The position numbers were made by a program, and so were the translations under genes. From Ricinus communis (lineage: Eukaryota > Streptophyta > Magnoliopsida > Malpighiales > Euphorbiaceae): 64,000 nucleotides of DNA. The stretch lies in contig NC_063257.1 in the NCBI RefSeq assembly GCF_019578655.1, positions 4,588,001 to 4,652,000 on the forward strand, read 5' to 3'. Positions 23,151 through 34,856 of the stretch are shown here, piece by piece. The first letter of the stretch is position 1. Each line of letters starts with the position of its first letter. The notes beneath the pieces are model-generated. The model was not told where the DNA came from, ran no database searches, and worked only from the letters and a program-made list of their open reading frames with translations.

Positions 23151-26100
23151 TTAATTAACCTAATTTAATGAGTTTCATCTTCTTAAGAAAAGAAAATAAT
23201 GAGTTTCGTTAATCAAAGAAAACCTATGCGCTGTCAAACCTGAGTCCCAAAAATTCAATAAGAATTTCAAGTCATAACATTGGGGAGTATATAAAAATCT
23301 TATAAGCCCAGAAGGCCGAGAGACTTATTCAACTGAAGATAGAAGTAAAAAGGAAGTCCTCTCAGAAATAGTCTTACAACTGACTCAAAATCATGACTTT
23401 AAATTAATTAATGACAGCTTCTATTGATGATGCCATAACTTTTATAAAAATGTGGCCACTGTCTTTTTTTTTTTTTTTTTCCTTCTTACTTTTCATTGAT
23501 TTCTTTAATAAAATTATATTATGTTTCTATTCCTAATTAAAGCAGAAAGTATAATTATTAATAAATAAACAAATTGACCCGTTATGTGAAGACTTTTTAG
23601 TTGAAAGGTATGGATAATACACATATATAAAATTTATGCTCGTATAATGAATTTGCACCATCTTTTCTATTTTTGGGACATTCTTAATTTCTTTTTTCTC
23701 AAACATTTCTTTATTAAGTGGGACTTAAATATATTTTGTTTTCCTGTCTTCTTGTGCTCAATAGTTTGCAAAAATTAGAATTTAATTGTTCTTTTCCACA
23801 TAACTTAACTAATTCATTCACTATTAATATATTAATTAGTTGCTAATTAAGGCTTTTAGTTACCATATATATATATATAACTTTCTTTTAGAGATAGATC
23901 GAAAGAGAGGCATAGCTATATATAGCAATAGAAATTGGATAATATAATGTATAGCGAGTGTATACATTCAAAGATGCCAATCGTGTGGCATAAATATGGT
24001 CACAACAAGAACATATAGACACAGAATCAGTCAGTGCCGTATTGCAAGGTGCTATATTGTTGGACCATTTACAGAAGAAAATTATTATTGTTTGCCAATG
24101 GCACATGCACTAAGGGTCCGACGCGTTCTGTTGCTTTTATTTTGAGTGTCACCGAGTGGGGGCATGAATGCCACATTAGAGCAAATTCTCATAGGGCGGA
24201 GGTTGTGAATTTTGATTTACATTCCGCGGGGGGGGGGGGGGGGAGTGGATTTCAACCTAATTAACAAATAATTTGTGGAGTTATCATTTTAGAGTAGGAG
24301 ACTAATGTGAATTCTGGTTTATATGTTATCATTATATTAAATATTATAGGTAGTAGATGATTCATTTTAAAAAGGAAATTCATTAGAAAGGATGAATGGA
24401 TCATAAGCTATATAATTAGCTTACAATTAAAATAGATTATACAGTATTATTATTATTATCATTTCTCTATGCTGCATGTTGTTGGAGGTTTAGTAAAGTT
24501 AATCAAGAGTGTTTAATGTCTCTTTATGAAACCCTTTTTGTTGGCTTGTACCCACTATTGCTTAGGTCCCTCTGAGAGCCGACCTCCATTTTCTTGGAAC
24601 GTCTGAAAGAAACTCCTGATAATGGGAAAGAGATGTTTTATCGGCCCACTTAATTATTGTGTTGTTCTCACTCACCCAATATACAATACTATCTTTATAC
24701 ATTAAATATTAATTCCAATTAGAAGTCAACCTCTTTCGTTTCTTATAAATTATGTAGTTCTCATTCAAAGAAAACAAAACAAGTCAATTCAAGATAAACC
24801 ACCCCTAATGATAGAAGATTAGCCACGATTTTTCCCACTAACATTAAGATTAAAAAGAATAAAAAAAAAGAACATATTTGTTAATTAGAAAGGCAATAAA
24901 GACAAGCTAGTAGTAGCAGTCCTTTTAATGCAATGCACGTGGGTGATAGAGCTGAAAAGGGTTGGAGATCAGCTGAGTTTAATTTATATTCATTGTCACT
25001 CAGGCTTGATTGCAAAGTATCTTTGGTTTGAAGTGAAAGGGAGAATTGAAGCAAAAATGTATGCATATATAAAAGATGAAAGACACTTCTTTCCAACTCA
25101 TAGTGGTGTTGACATTTCTTGTTTGTTTATATAATGTTTCTTAGTGTTTGACCAATATCTTTTTTTTCCATTGTTCCTTTTTGTGGGTTTCTTTGACTAT
25201 GTAAGAATGTGTATATGGTAGCTTAGCTGGTCATCATCATCAATTCATGATTTTCTTTCTTTTTTCTTTTTAATGTATTTCTTAATTGAATCACCAACTA
25301 CTACAAGGGAATGATCATTAATGGGATTTGAACACCCAACCAATGAGAAAGTAAAGAAGTAGATACTTAGTTGTGGAAAAGGAGTCCGAGAAGCTATTAA
25401 CTCTATAGAATTCTTGAACTGAAAGAAAAGATTCTCATATATAAATACAATTCCATTTGTTTACGGAGTTTGAAATTTTGAGTCAAAGAACATCTTGGTC
25501 TTCAAAACACACCTACCAAGAGAAAGACAAAGACAGAGTATACATAATGGTAGTAAACACCGTTACTTGCTAAAATTCATAATTATGAAATGAATTCATG
25601 CCTTTTAGTGATTAACATAACTTATTGGAAGTGAAATCTTATAGGCTAACAGCCTTGCTACGAGACAAAGAGTGTGTGCGTGTAATTACTACTTACACAC
25701 ATATATATATATATACACACACATGGATATCATTGACGACAAAAGAATTCTATAAAAGATAATGACAATATTCCTTTTTTGTCTTCTTTTATGTACGTAA
25801 TGTACAATGACTCCTTGACCCTTTGATCTGAAAATTGGGTCTTAGCAATGAGTACTCACTATATAGAAGCATGCTTGTAGGCCACTTTGTTGGATAACCA
25901 TACCACACAAGTCCAAATTTGCGTCTTTGGAAGGCACCAATTGATCATGAACAGCCGTAATTAGCTAGCTAGGACACTAGTCGTATATTTATATATATAT
26001 ATTTTTATATGCTTTCTTAAAATCTTCAAAGTATCATACACATACAAGCAAGTATATGCACAATAATTTCATCTGCTGACAATAGTTAGAATAAAGTTTC

Positions 26101-26244
26101 CAATCTAAGAAGCTTTTCTCACTTATTTTAGACAGATAAACATATATATCTAAATATAATTATAACTATACGAATAATTGATGAAATGATATTCTCTGGG
26201 AGACTAAGACTAGTAATCTTAATAAAGTATCAGTAGCGGAGGGG

Positions 26245-26450
26245 GGTGTTTTGTTTTTTTGCTTTGCCTCTAGGAAGGCCAATGTGGTAGCTGATTGTCT
26301 GGCCAAGTTCACTGCCAATTCTGGTATCAAGTGTAATTGGCATCTTTTTGTGCCTAGTTCTATTCCGGTCCTGGTGGCTTCGGATGCTTCTTCTTGTAAT
26401 TCATCTTATGATCAATGAAATTGTTTCTCTCTTTGTCAAAAAAGAAAAGC
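26245..26450 (+). mobile_element. 5'-truncated LINE (non-LTR retrotransposon) 3' end
   Basis: The frame from 26263 to the stop at 26416-26418 encodes FASRKANVVADCLAKF followed by a variable tail. The RKAN-ADxLAK pattern is the end of the RNase H-like domain (RVT_3) found at the C-terminus of plant LINEs. The stop is followed by ATGAAATTGTTTCTCTC and an A-rich end at 26440-26455, as expected for a LINE 3' tail. Everything upstream is missing, typical of 5' truncation during target-primed reverse transcription. Confidence 0.75.
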
Positions 26451-27190
26451 AATGAGGCAGTACGTGTTCATCTCAAATTAGAAAAAGCAAGCCTGACCAG
26501 TAAAAATTAAAAATGCAAATGATAACAAATTCCATTTGTGAAAATAACCAGCCATAAAGGCTGGAAATTGATAATGGTGGTCAAGAAATGCGTAGTCATA
26601 GTATCAGCCCTCTGGAGAGAGAGGTATCCATGTACTGCGCGCACTGAGACGGCTGGTCCTATATTCATAGAATAGAATAGGATAGAACCGGTGATGGCAA
26701 TGGTCAGCTCAAGTTTCAAGATGGGTACAATAGCCATAATATTATTCTTTGGTGATTATTGCCTTAAAGGACTATAGTAGCCCAGTAGGACCATAATGCA
26801 CATTCGTATACGTATAAATCATATGCACAAACCTTTAGAAGAGTGTTTTATATATACATACATGCACACAACATCTCCAAAGTTGTTGAATGAATTTATT
26901 TTCGTATGGAAAAACGCACATTCGATTATTTTTAAAAACAGGTGCATCGATTTCCATATTTTCGATATATTTTCTCTTCAACTAATGTGTAGTACTGTAC
27001 GTGCTATCTTTGCAAGTACCTATCTTGTAGCTTACAATTGGCCAATTTGTGTATAGCAGGCCAAAGGGAGACTGCGAAATGGATTGTCTTATCTCAAATA
27101 ACTTGAAGTAACAATATAGTTGAAGCATAGATAAGGGTTTAATTGAAGAAAAAAGCTTCAACTCATACGACTCAATAATGCCCTAATGAA

Positions 27191-27204
27191 GTCTCTCTCT
27201 CTCA

Positions 27205-27250
<46 letters not shown>
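27191..27250. repeat. Compound (CT)n(AT)n microsatellite
   Basis: A CT run with one CTCA interruption passes directly into an AT run, about 60 bp in total. It is a simple repeat. Confidence 0.9.
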
Positions 27251-27252
<2 letters not shown>

Positions 27253-27849
27253 CTAGATAAGGTAGCAACACAAATATTATTATTGGACAGGCCTCACTCA
27301 AAAGTAACACAAATTTTCCACCGAAAAGATTGATAACGCTAACTTATTGATGGGAACATCTCACCCACATGCAAATGCTAGACACATATATATCGCATCC
27401 CCAACCACCGGATCAAACACAACAATCCCGCCATGTGCTCATGCGGCATCCCAATGGGGTAAAACGATAAATCAGCTCTATAAGGTGGACCATATAATCT
27501 CTCTTTGATTCATCCATTGGGTATTGTTTTCCCCCCTTGGGAAGAAAAATAACTTATTGGGTGGTTTTCATTGTTGTTCCAAACAAGACTATGCCACAGA
27601 TTTTTAAAAAAAATTATTTAGTTCCTATATATACTATAATAAATAGAAGAGTTGTTTTTATCAATTAAAAGAAAAGTTAAAGCTATCATCCAACAAGCTA
27701 AATTGATTTATCTTTTTATTTTAATTTTGATTGAATACATATGTACGAATTCAGTTTTTAGATTTCTTCTGAAATTTAACTTAATTATCTTTGAAAGGTT
27801 TTCCGTTCAAAATTGAAGATGTGAGGCCTTAGGAGTGCAATCACCAAAA

Positions 27850-27960
27850 TGGGCCTACATAAAACTGCTCATTTGTAATTTAGGCCTTACACCTAGGCTA
27901 AACCATCAACCTCTTGCAGAAGCCTTTTTCTTTCTAATGTATTTGTGTCAAATTTGGGCC
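27850..27960. promoter_or_regulatory. Two TGGGCC (site II) motifs upstream of the pyrophosphatase pseudogene
   Basis: TGGGCC occurs at 27850-27855 and 27955-27960, the second inside TGGGCCCA. Site II elements are bound by TCP factors and are common in promoters of plant housekeeping genes. Their position 150-260 bp upstream of the pseudogene start suggests the ancestral promoter was duplicated with the gene. That link is inference. Confidence 0.4.
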
Positions 27961-28106
27961 CATTTCTAATGACACTTCCCTTGCTCCTAAATTGTGCAAG
28001 CGAAATGGACTAAAGTTTCAATTCTTTCCTGCTGTTTGAGCCCGTCGTTTTGCTAGAGCTAATGGATGCAAGAGTAAATGCTGTTTCCAGCAACGACTCA
28101 CGAGTC

Positions 28107-29726
28107 ATGGCAGCTGCTGCGAGAGTGACAGCCAGAGCGGCAGCAGGAGCAACATTGCCTCTGGGTTTCAGTAGAGAGCTATTTACAATCCTAAGCTTCT
28201 TGAAATTAAAGAAGAAGGGCAGGCTGGCACCCTTGATTATAGGCTCTTTCTTGTTGATCATTCTGGGAAAAAGGTATCGCCTTGGCATGATATACCATTG
28301 AACTTGGGCGATGGAATATCCAATTTTGTTGTCGATATACCTAAAGAAACAAGTGCCAAAATGGAAGTTGCTACTAATGAGCCTTTTAATGCAACTAAGC
28401 AATACAACTTCGTAGCTACCCGTAAGTGTTTGTTTATCGCTGATTGTCAATCATTGTTCTTTTTTCATGTTTAGCATAGTGATGGTTGTATCCTAAATTA
28501 TTTTCAGCTACAATATAAATTGGAACTATGGATTGCTTCTTCAAACTTGGGAAGATCCATCTTTTGCCAATACTGAAGTTGAAGGTGCATTAGGTGATAA
28601 TGATCCAGGTAAGTAACATTTCTTTTATAGTACATATGCGATGCCAAACAAATTTTAGCTTGTTCGTTGATTCCCTTTATTTATTTAGTTAAATAGGTTC
28701 TGAGTGGGTTCAGACTTCCGGCCTCTAACCTTGGAGACGACATCAATGCCATTGAGCCAAAGCTCATTGGTTGGTTTCTTTTCTTTGATTTCGGTTGATT
28801 TTGTTGAGCTAGACGAAAGACAATGAAACATTGGTCAGATCCTCCAGATTAAACTAGTAGCTGCTTTAGCTATGATTGATGACGGGAGTTAGATTGGAAA
28901 ATAGTTGTAATTTCTTTGAAAGTATATCTATAAAATTTATACTCTGTTCTTTTCTGCATTACCATATAATAGATCACTTCTTGAATGAACTATAAACAGC
29001 ACCGGAGGCAATCAGTAATGAATCCTATGAAATTAGAATACATCTTGATTTTACCATATGAAAGTTTTTTTTTTTAATCATGTCTTTGGATGAGAGTTGA
29101 ACCATCTTAAAGTGTCCTCATCTTACTACTAGCCTAATGCATTGATAACTATTTTTCATGTCTTGTAATAGCAAGATGATGCTTATCAAATAAATCTTAT
29201 ATCTTAAGCTGCTCGACTTCTCTCTTTATTATCTTTAACTTGAACCTTTTTTGTGTTTTGAACTGAATCACAAGAATTACTCGTGTATGTGTGTGTTCTT
29301 TTTTTCAATTATACAAAATAATAGTTTAGAAGTTGATATTTTAGCTGAACTGACAATGGTTACAGGGATTGGTTTAGAGATTATAAACTTCCGGATAGAA
29401 ACCGGCAAACAAGTTTGGTCTTGGAAACAAGGCAGCGAACAAGGTAAGTTTGATAGTTTAATTTGTTATTATGCTTTTAGCAAAGTTGGCTAGCTGCTGT
29501 CTCGAAACGTTTAAGTGGAAACTTGTTTTCAGTACTTGGTTACTTCATGAATGAATGGCTATAGTCAATCTCTTGTGGTGGATATATTTAAAAATTTCTC
29601 GAGTCTGATTGTTAATCGTAATTGAAATAACAGGATTATGCTTTGAAGGTCATCAATGAGACTAACCAGTCTTGGGAAAAATTGATAAAGGGATCTATAC
29701 CTGCCGGGGGTCTTTCACTGGTCTAA
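28107..29726 (+). pseudogene. Soluble inorganic pyrophosphatase, plastid type (PPA6-like), pseudogene
   Basis: The parent enzyme hydrolyses pyrophosphate in plastids. Recognisable blocks in order are SGKKVSPWHDIPLNLGDG (near 28265-28315), YNINWNYGLL and WEDPSFANTEVEGALGDNDP (28510-28610), VDFVELDERQ and ILQIKLVAALAMIDDG (28790-28885), DWFRDYKLPD (29370-29400), and a last exon from 29634 ending LSLV plus stop. It is broken in several ways. Frameshifts occur between the N-terminus and the SGKKVSP block. Codons are deleted in the segment that should read DTKKGNLRYYP. An in-frame TGA replaces an Arg codon near 28825. One-base deletions lie near 28885 and 29400, and the exon part coding for the DDP...HFPG region is missing. 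GT-AG intron positions survive, so this is a duplicated gene copy and not a processed one. Bases 28107-28300 keep an Ala-rich start like a transit peptide. Confidence 0.85.
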
Positions 29727-30753
29727 ACTAATTGCGAGTTGTTTGATGGGAATCTTGTGCTGCATGTACTCACTCTTTCATGTCAACGTGATCTTACAAT
29801 TAAATTTTTGTTGACGACTCTGTTTTATCATTATACACCAGTACATTTAATTTGTACAAACAGCTTGGAATTCAGATCAGAATTATACATAATATCTCCA
29901 CTAAGATATCTGTATACTTGGGTTGCCAATGTTTTCTTCCAGAACGGTGATTTTACTACGTAAGACCATATAACTTCTAGTCTAGATGATTTTCTGTCCA
30001 ATCGGCCATAGCTTATGGGCGATGGTCATTGATAATCAATTAACAAGTTGGTAAGTGTTGGTAAGGTCCTTTTTTGCAGGTTCATGCCATTCACTATCAT
30101 TAGTTATTATAGAAGATTCCTCTCCTCGTAGAGGTGGGTCAAAAGACGGAATTGACAAATGACTAGCGAGCCTCAAGTTTTCCCACATTTTCTTGCTTCA
30201 TATAAGGCTAAATTGGTGAGATATTAGTATCTTTCTTTCAACCCAAACAAGGTAAAATTGTTCATCAGTTAAAGCCAAAAGAAAAAGAAAGAAAAAAAAA
30301 AGCACATTGTATTACTAATGTTCATCGAGATAGGAACGTTACTATTGTTGAACAAAAACATTTGTGCTGCCATTATCGTATTCGGTTCTAATTTGGCATA
30401 GTGGGCGCAAAGTTGACAATAATCACAAATGGTCATATGATTATCAACTAATTGTAATTTACCAAATTAGTAAAAAGCTGTATCCATCCCGATGACAGAA
30501 GACGCGTGCACTCTCATCAACAAAGTCGGCACGTGTTAATCGGTCAATGGCGCGCACCCTTTATCTGATAAACAAATTAAAAATCAACAAATCTAACATC
30601 CCCACCGCCACTCTATCCAGCTGGCGCGTATAGCTGACGCACTCCACCTCTTTCCTCTCCCCGGACAACAACACACTCCATAGATCTTAAAGTCATTTAG
30701 TGCTTTCAATTCGCAACCAAATCTTTTATTCGATCATGTAATTGAATTACTCC
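29727..30753. other. IRX9H upstream region
   Basis: No gene is seen. The last ~150 bp before the ATG at 30754 are richer in GC (GCGCGTATAGCTGACGC near 30622) and pyrimidines, as expected for a 5' UTR and proximal promoter. I find no clear TATA box. An A-rich tract lies at 30283-30300. Confidence 0.5.
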
Positions 30754-32862
30754 ATGGCATCTATTCGTCGTACGCTATCGCCAGCCTATCACGACCGTAC
30801 TTATCAAAACGGCGCCGCCGCCGCTGCTGCTGCAGCCACCAGCTCTCCGTTATCACTCTCTTCTTCGTCTTCTCAAAAGATTTTCACTAAACACTCTTCT
30901 TCCACATTCTTCAATTTCAACGCTTTCCAAAAATTCCTCGCATCTATTTTTCTTCAAAAACGTCAGCGCTTTCGCGGATCATTTTACCGATGCTTAATTT
31001 TTTTCATTTTAGGGTTCTTTTTAGGTATGTTCTTGTTTGGCCACGTGGATAATGATGTCCAAAATCATGATTTCTCTTTTGAGATGAAACCGCCTCATGT
31101 CAATGTTCAATTAGACGACAATGACAATCACAGCATTAAACACAAACGCGACGATTTCGCTGTGAGTTTAGGTGTTGTTGATCAAAACAGATTTGATTAC
31201 ATTCCTAAAAAGCAACTAATCGTGATTACGCCTACGTATAATCGGGCTTTGCAAGCATATTATTTGAATAGATTAGGGCAGGTATTGAGGCTAGTGCAGC
31301 CTCCGTTGTTATGGATAGTTGTGGAAATGAAAACGGCGTCGTTAGAGACGGCAGAGATGTTGAGGAGGACGGGGGTGATGTATAGGCATTTGGTGTGTGA
31401 TAAGAATTTGAGTAATGTGAAGGATAGAGGGGTTTATCAAAGGAATGCAGCGTTTGAGCATATAGAAAGGCACAGGCTTGATGGGATTGTTTACTTTGCC
31501 GATGATGATAATGTGTATTCTATTGACTTGTTCGAAAGTTTGAGAGAAACCAGGTAAATGTTAATGTTAATGTTGAAAAATTACTGGTTTTGTGTTATTG
31601 TTGTTATCTGGCTTTTATTTTAGAATACTAACATTGTAGAACGTAATGGAATAGCAATTATAAGCCATTGAGTTGGTCATTAGTTATTCCTGTGATTTTT
31701 AAAGTTATAAATAATGTGCTTTTGTTATTTATTTGGTGGTACTATAATTTTAGCCTATACTGTTCTCTGAAATGTGCATGTTTTCACTCCGCCTCCCAGA
31801 ATCGCAATGGTTAAATTGGGCTGGATGTGGGAAGTTAGTCTCAATATATGTGCTGCAATGCATGACCTAGTTGCATGTCTTTTGCTATCAGTTAGTTTAT
31901 TTCAGAGCACTGCATGCTATATCACATCCTCGATCTATCTCTATTGTCTTCCCTGCTTTTTTATTTTCCTGTTATCTGGATTGTAGTTGTTCCTGTGTTA
32001 GAGATACGACATCCACTTATTGTACGATTCTTCATTTGTCTTTTGTGGAAATAAATAAATGAGATAAGCCATTGAATAGGCTCATATCTTTGAAGCAATA
32101 TTTTCCAGACAAGTAGAGATGACGTTTTGTTCTCCCTTAAACCAATGAAATGTATATAATTTTAAAGAGTAATAAGGTGCTTGATCACTCGATATATTTA
32201 CCATTGGTGTTCTTCATTAGATCTTTTGCACCTTCAGTCATGTGCTTTAATTTCCTAAACTTAAGCTCCATGATTGTAGCATTTTGTTCTCTTTTCTGTA
32301 TGCTTTGTATAGGTAATTCATAATATTGTATACTTGTCTTTTAGTCGATTTGGCACTTGGCCTGTTGCAATGCTTGCACAAAGTAAAAATAAAGCAATTC
32401 TGGAAGGTCCAGTTTGCAATGGGACTCAGGTAATTGGATGGCACACCAATGAAAAAAGTAAAAGACTTCGAAGGTTTCATGTCGATATGTCAGGGTTTGC
32501 TTTTAACAGCACCATTTTCTGGGACCCAAAGAGATGGCGGCGCCCCTCTTCAAATTCAATTCGACAATTAGACACAGTAAAGGAGGGTTTCCAAGTATGC
32601 ATCATAAAAATGCATTTTCTCAATGTTCTTTTCCTGAGAATTTAACATTCATGCGTCTGTCATACACACTGATTTTTATGCTTTGTCACAGGAGACCACA
32701 TTCATAGAGCAAGTGGTGGAAGATGAAAGTCAAATGGAAGGCGTTCCTCCTGGTTGTTCAAGGGTACTGAATTGGCATCTTCATTTAGATGCCCAAGGTC
32801 TTGTCTATCCAACAGGTTGGCTGTTTCAGAAGAACCTTGATGTCATCATCCCCATTCAATGA
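30754..32862 (+). CDS. IRX9H: GT43 glycosyltransferase, probable beta-1,4-xylosyltransferase IRX9H
   Basis: This is a Golgi type II membrane protein of the xylan synthase complex (with IRX10 and IRX14) that helps extend the glucuronoxylan backbone. Exons are 30754-31553, 32345-32594 and 32692-32862, giving 406 residues with intact GT-AG junctions. I chose the ATG at 30754 because it gives [15 protein letters not shown], the conserved IRX9H/IRX9L start; the open frame reaches 30742 only through a TTG. Residues 21-28 are eight alanines, followed by a Ser-rich stretch. One membrane anchor spans about residues 79-98. The GT43 domain starts at [12 protein letters not shown] (~156). The nucleotide-sugar/metal motif DDDN is at 250-253, and exon 2 carries [20 protein letters not shown]. 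The C-terminus has [20 protein letters not shown]. In Arabidopsis this paralogue acts mainly in primary-wall xylan; that role is known of the family, not shown here. Confidence 0.95.
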
Positions 32863-34856
32863 TGGAGCCATCGATGTTGCAAGTTTGATGCTAAGATCTC
32901 AAGACAGGTTTGGTTTCAACTGTAATGGATTTATTGTTCATAATTTTGATGATTTAAACTTTCAGCCTTATATCAAGGGAAGATCAGTTATGTCCAGAGT
33001 TAATGTGCGGAATATATATTCAATGGGGATATCACTTTAAGCTTTTGAAAGAACAAGTAGAAACAACTATGCATAAGTATTAGTCCTACAAATGTCAGTC
33101 TTAAATTATTATCTGTTTGTAATTTTTTCTGGGCACAAATATATTAACCTTTTGTGCAAAAAATGTACTAACTCTCATTATTTTCCTAATTTAACAGTTA
33201 TACATGCCCTTGCTTCATCTGGGTGGCCATCTGTATTCGAGCACATTGTTGCTTCATTTGCTAATATCAGCAGTAAGCATGCGACCTTGACAAATGCTCA
33301 GCAGCCTTTGACAAAGAAACAAAAGATTTTTCTTTTCATTTGTGGAATTTTCCTAGCATAATATTCTTTCACAGAAACGAAGTCCTGTTTTTGTTGTAGA
33401 TTTTTGTTTGGCGCATTCTGGGGAATACTGCACAAGTTTTGGCAAGTTAGCCCCCCCAAAATGAAAGGTGTTTCTGTAGGGGAATGCTTGCCCCGTATCC
33501 ATTCTTTGTATTTGAGTGCACGTCTCTCTTCAGATCAAGGATAGATCAACTGGTCTAAATCACGGACTTAATATCTGGTTTTCCCTTCTCCACTCTTGGC
33601 ATAGTCCAGTCTCCTGGTGTGTAATTGGATGATTGTGCTTGCTTCTTCTTTTTTGTCGTTATATTGATTCTATACCCAGATTGGGTGAATGGAAGAGATA
33701 TAGAGCTAAACTGTAATTGAAATGCGTTCTATTTAGATTGCAAATTTTTTTCAAATTGGAGCTTCTGTTGGATTGCCAGACTTGATGTCCATAGTATCTA
33801 GCCTTGACTGGCTACCGGCTACCGTCATCCACCAACCCTTGCTTTCAGCAATTGTTTCCGACTCGAGGACATAGAATGTATTCTTTCAACAATCGTTTCT
33901 GCGTTTGGAATGTTGTTTAATGTTGAAACATCAGGTTTTAAATTTTTTGATTTTAATATATTTTACAAATTACTTCTCTTAAACCTACTTTGAAAAAAGT
34001 ATTATTTGTTTTACACGAAGATAATATTCAAAACTTAATTTTCTTATTTGAAAAGCATTTTTCCTTGTACCCATTCCTCCAATGAATTTCAACTTTTTCA
34101 AGAAAATATGAAGATGAATAACAGTATAAAGCTTAGAATTTTTGTCTAGACAGCATTCCCCCAAAAAGGGGAAAATATCAAATGTAATATTAACCGTAAA
34201 TAATAATGATAATATATTTCTATCCGTGTGGGAAGAGAAAAAGAATAGCATATTGTGTCAATGGAATATTTTGATAAAGAAAACGATAGTGATGTAATTC
34301 TTATTCTTCTTGTCATCCAGACCAGATCAGTCCTTGTAATCATGCAAAGGACGGTGCCGCCATATTTACATAAATAGCGGCTTAACAATCATTCCTTAAA
34401 TTACATGGTCCCTGGTCCGCAGAAAGGGACCCCACCTGTTAAGAGTACAGTTAGCGACTTAACCTACTCGCTCTGCATACCGACCAACTTTGCACCTTTT
34501 ATAGGACCTGCCCGTAATAGGCTGGAGCAGAAATCAAAATTTCAAGGAATTAATTACACTGCGAATTCGGAACATGAATGAAAGAGTTTACAACTATGAT
34601 ACACTATTAGAGCAGCCGGGGGAGGAGAGGGTTGGGATTCTTCCAAGACAGCAGAAAGGGCAACTTCAGCTGCCCGGCTGACTTCAAATTCAGTACCACT
34701 GATAAAAAATTATCCATGTCAGCATCCATTGAAAGCAGCAAATTTGTCTTCCCCTTTGTGGTAAGTGGAACCATTGGATGAGGACCAGCATCTGGAAGGT
34801 CTTCAACAATGCCTTGCTATACAATTTGTCAGTTTCTGATTCTTATAAGTTGATTA
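32863..34856. other. Convergent spacer between IRX9H and symplekin
   Basis: The two genes point towards each other, so this holds both 3' flanks. No conserved coding sequence is seen. Short frames near 33100-33360 and 33985-34388 are not recognisable. The part from about 34600 is probably symplekin 3' UTR. Confidence 0.55.

Larger units (their letters stand above)
23151..27849. other. Gene-poor spacer
   Basis: I see no conserved gene. The contents are poly-T near 23466-23480, a 16-base G run at 24228-24243, a LINE tail (listed separately) and CT/TA microsatellites at 27191-27250. Small open frames at 24034-24264, 24881-25134 and 26507-27056 match no family I recognise. Confidence 0.55.
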
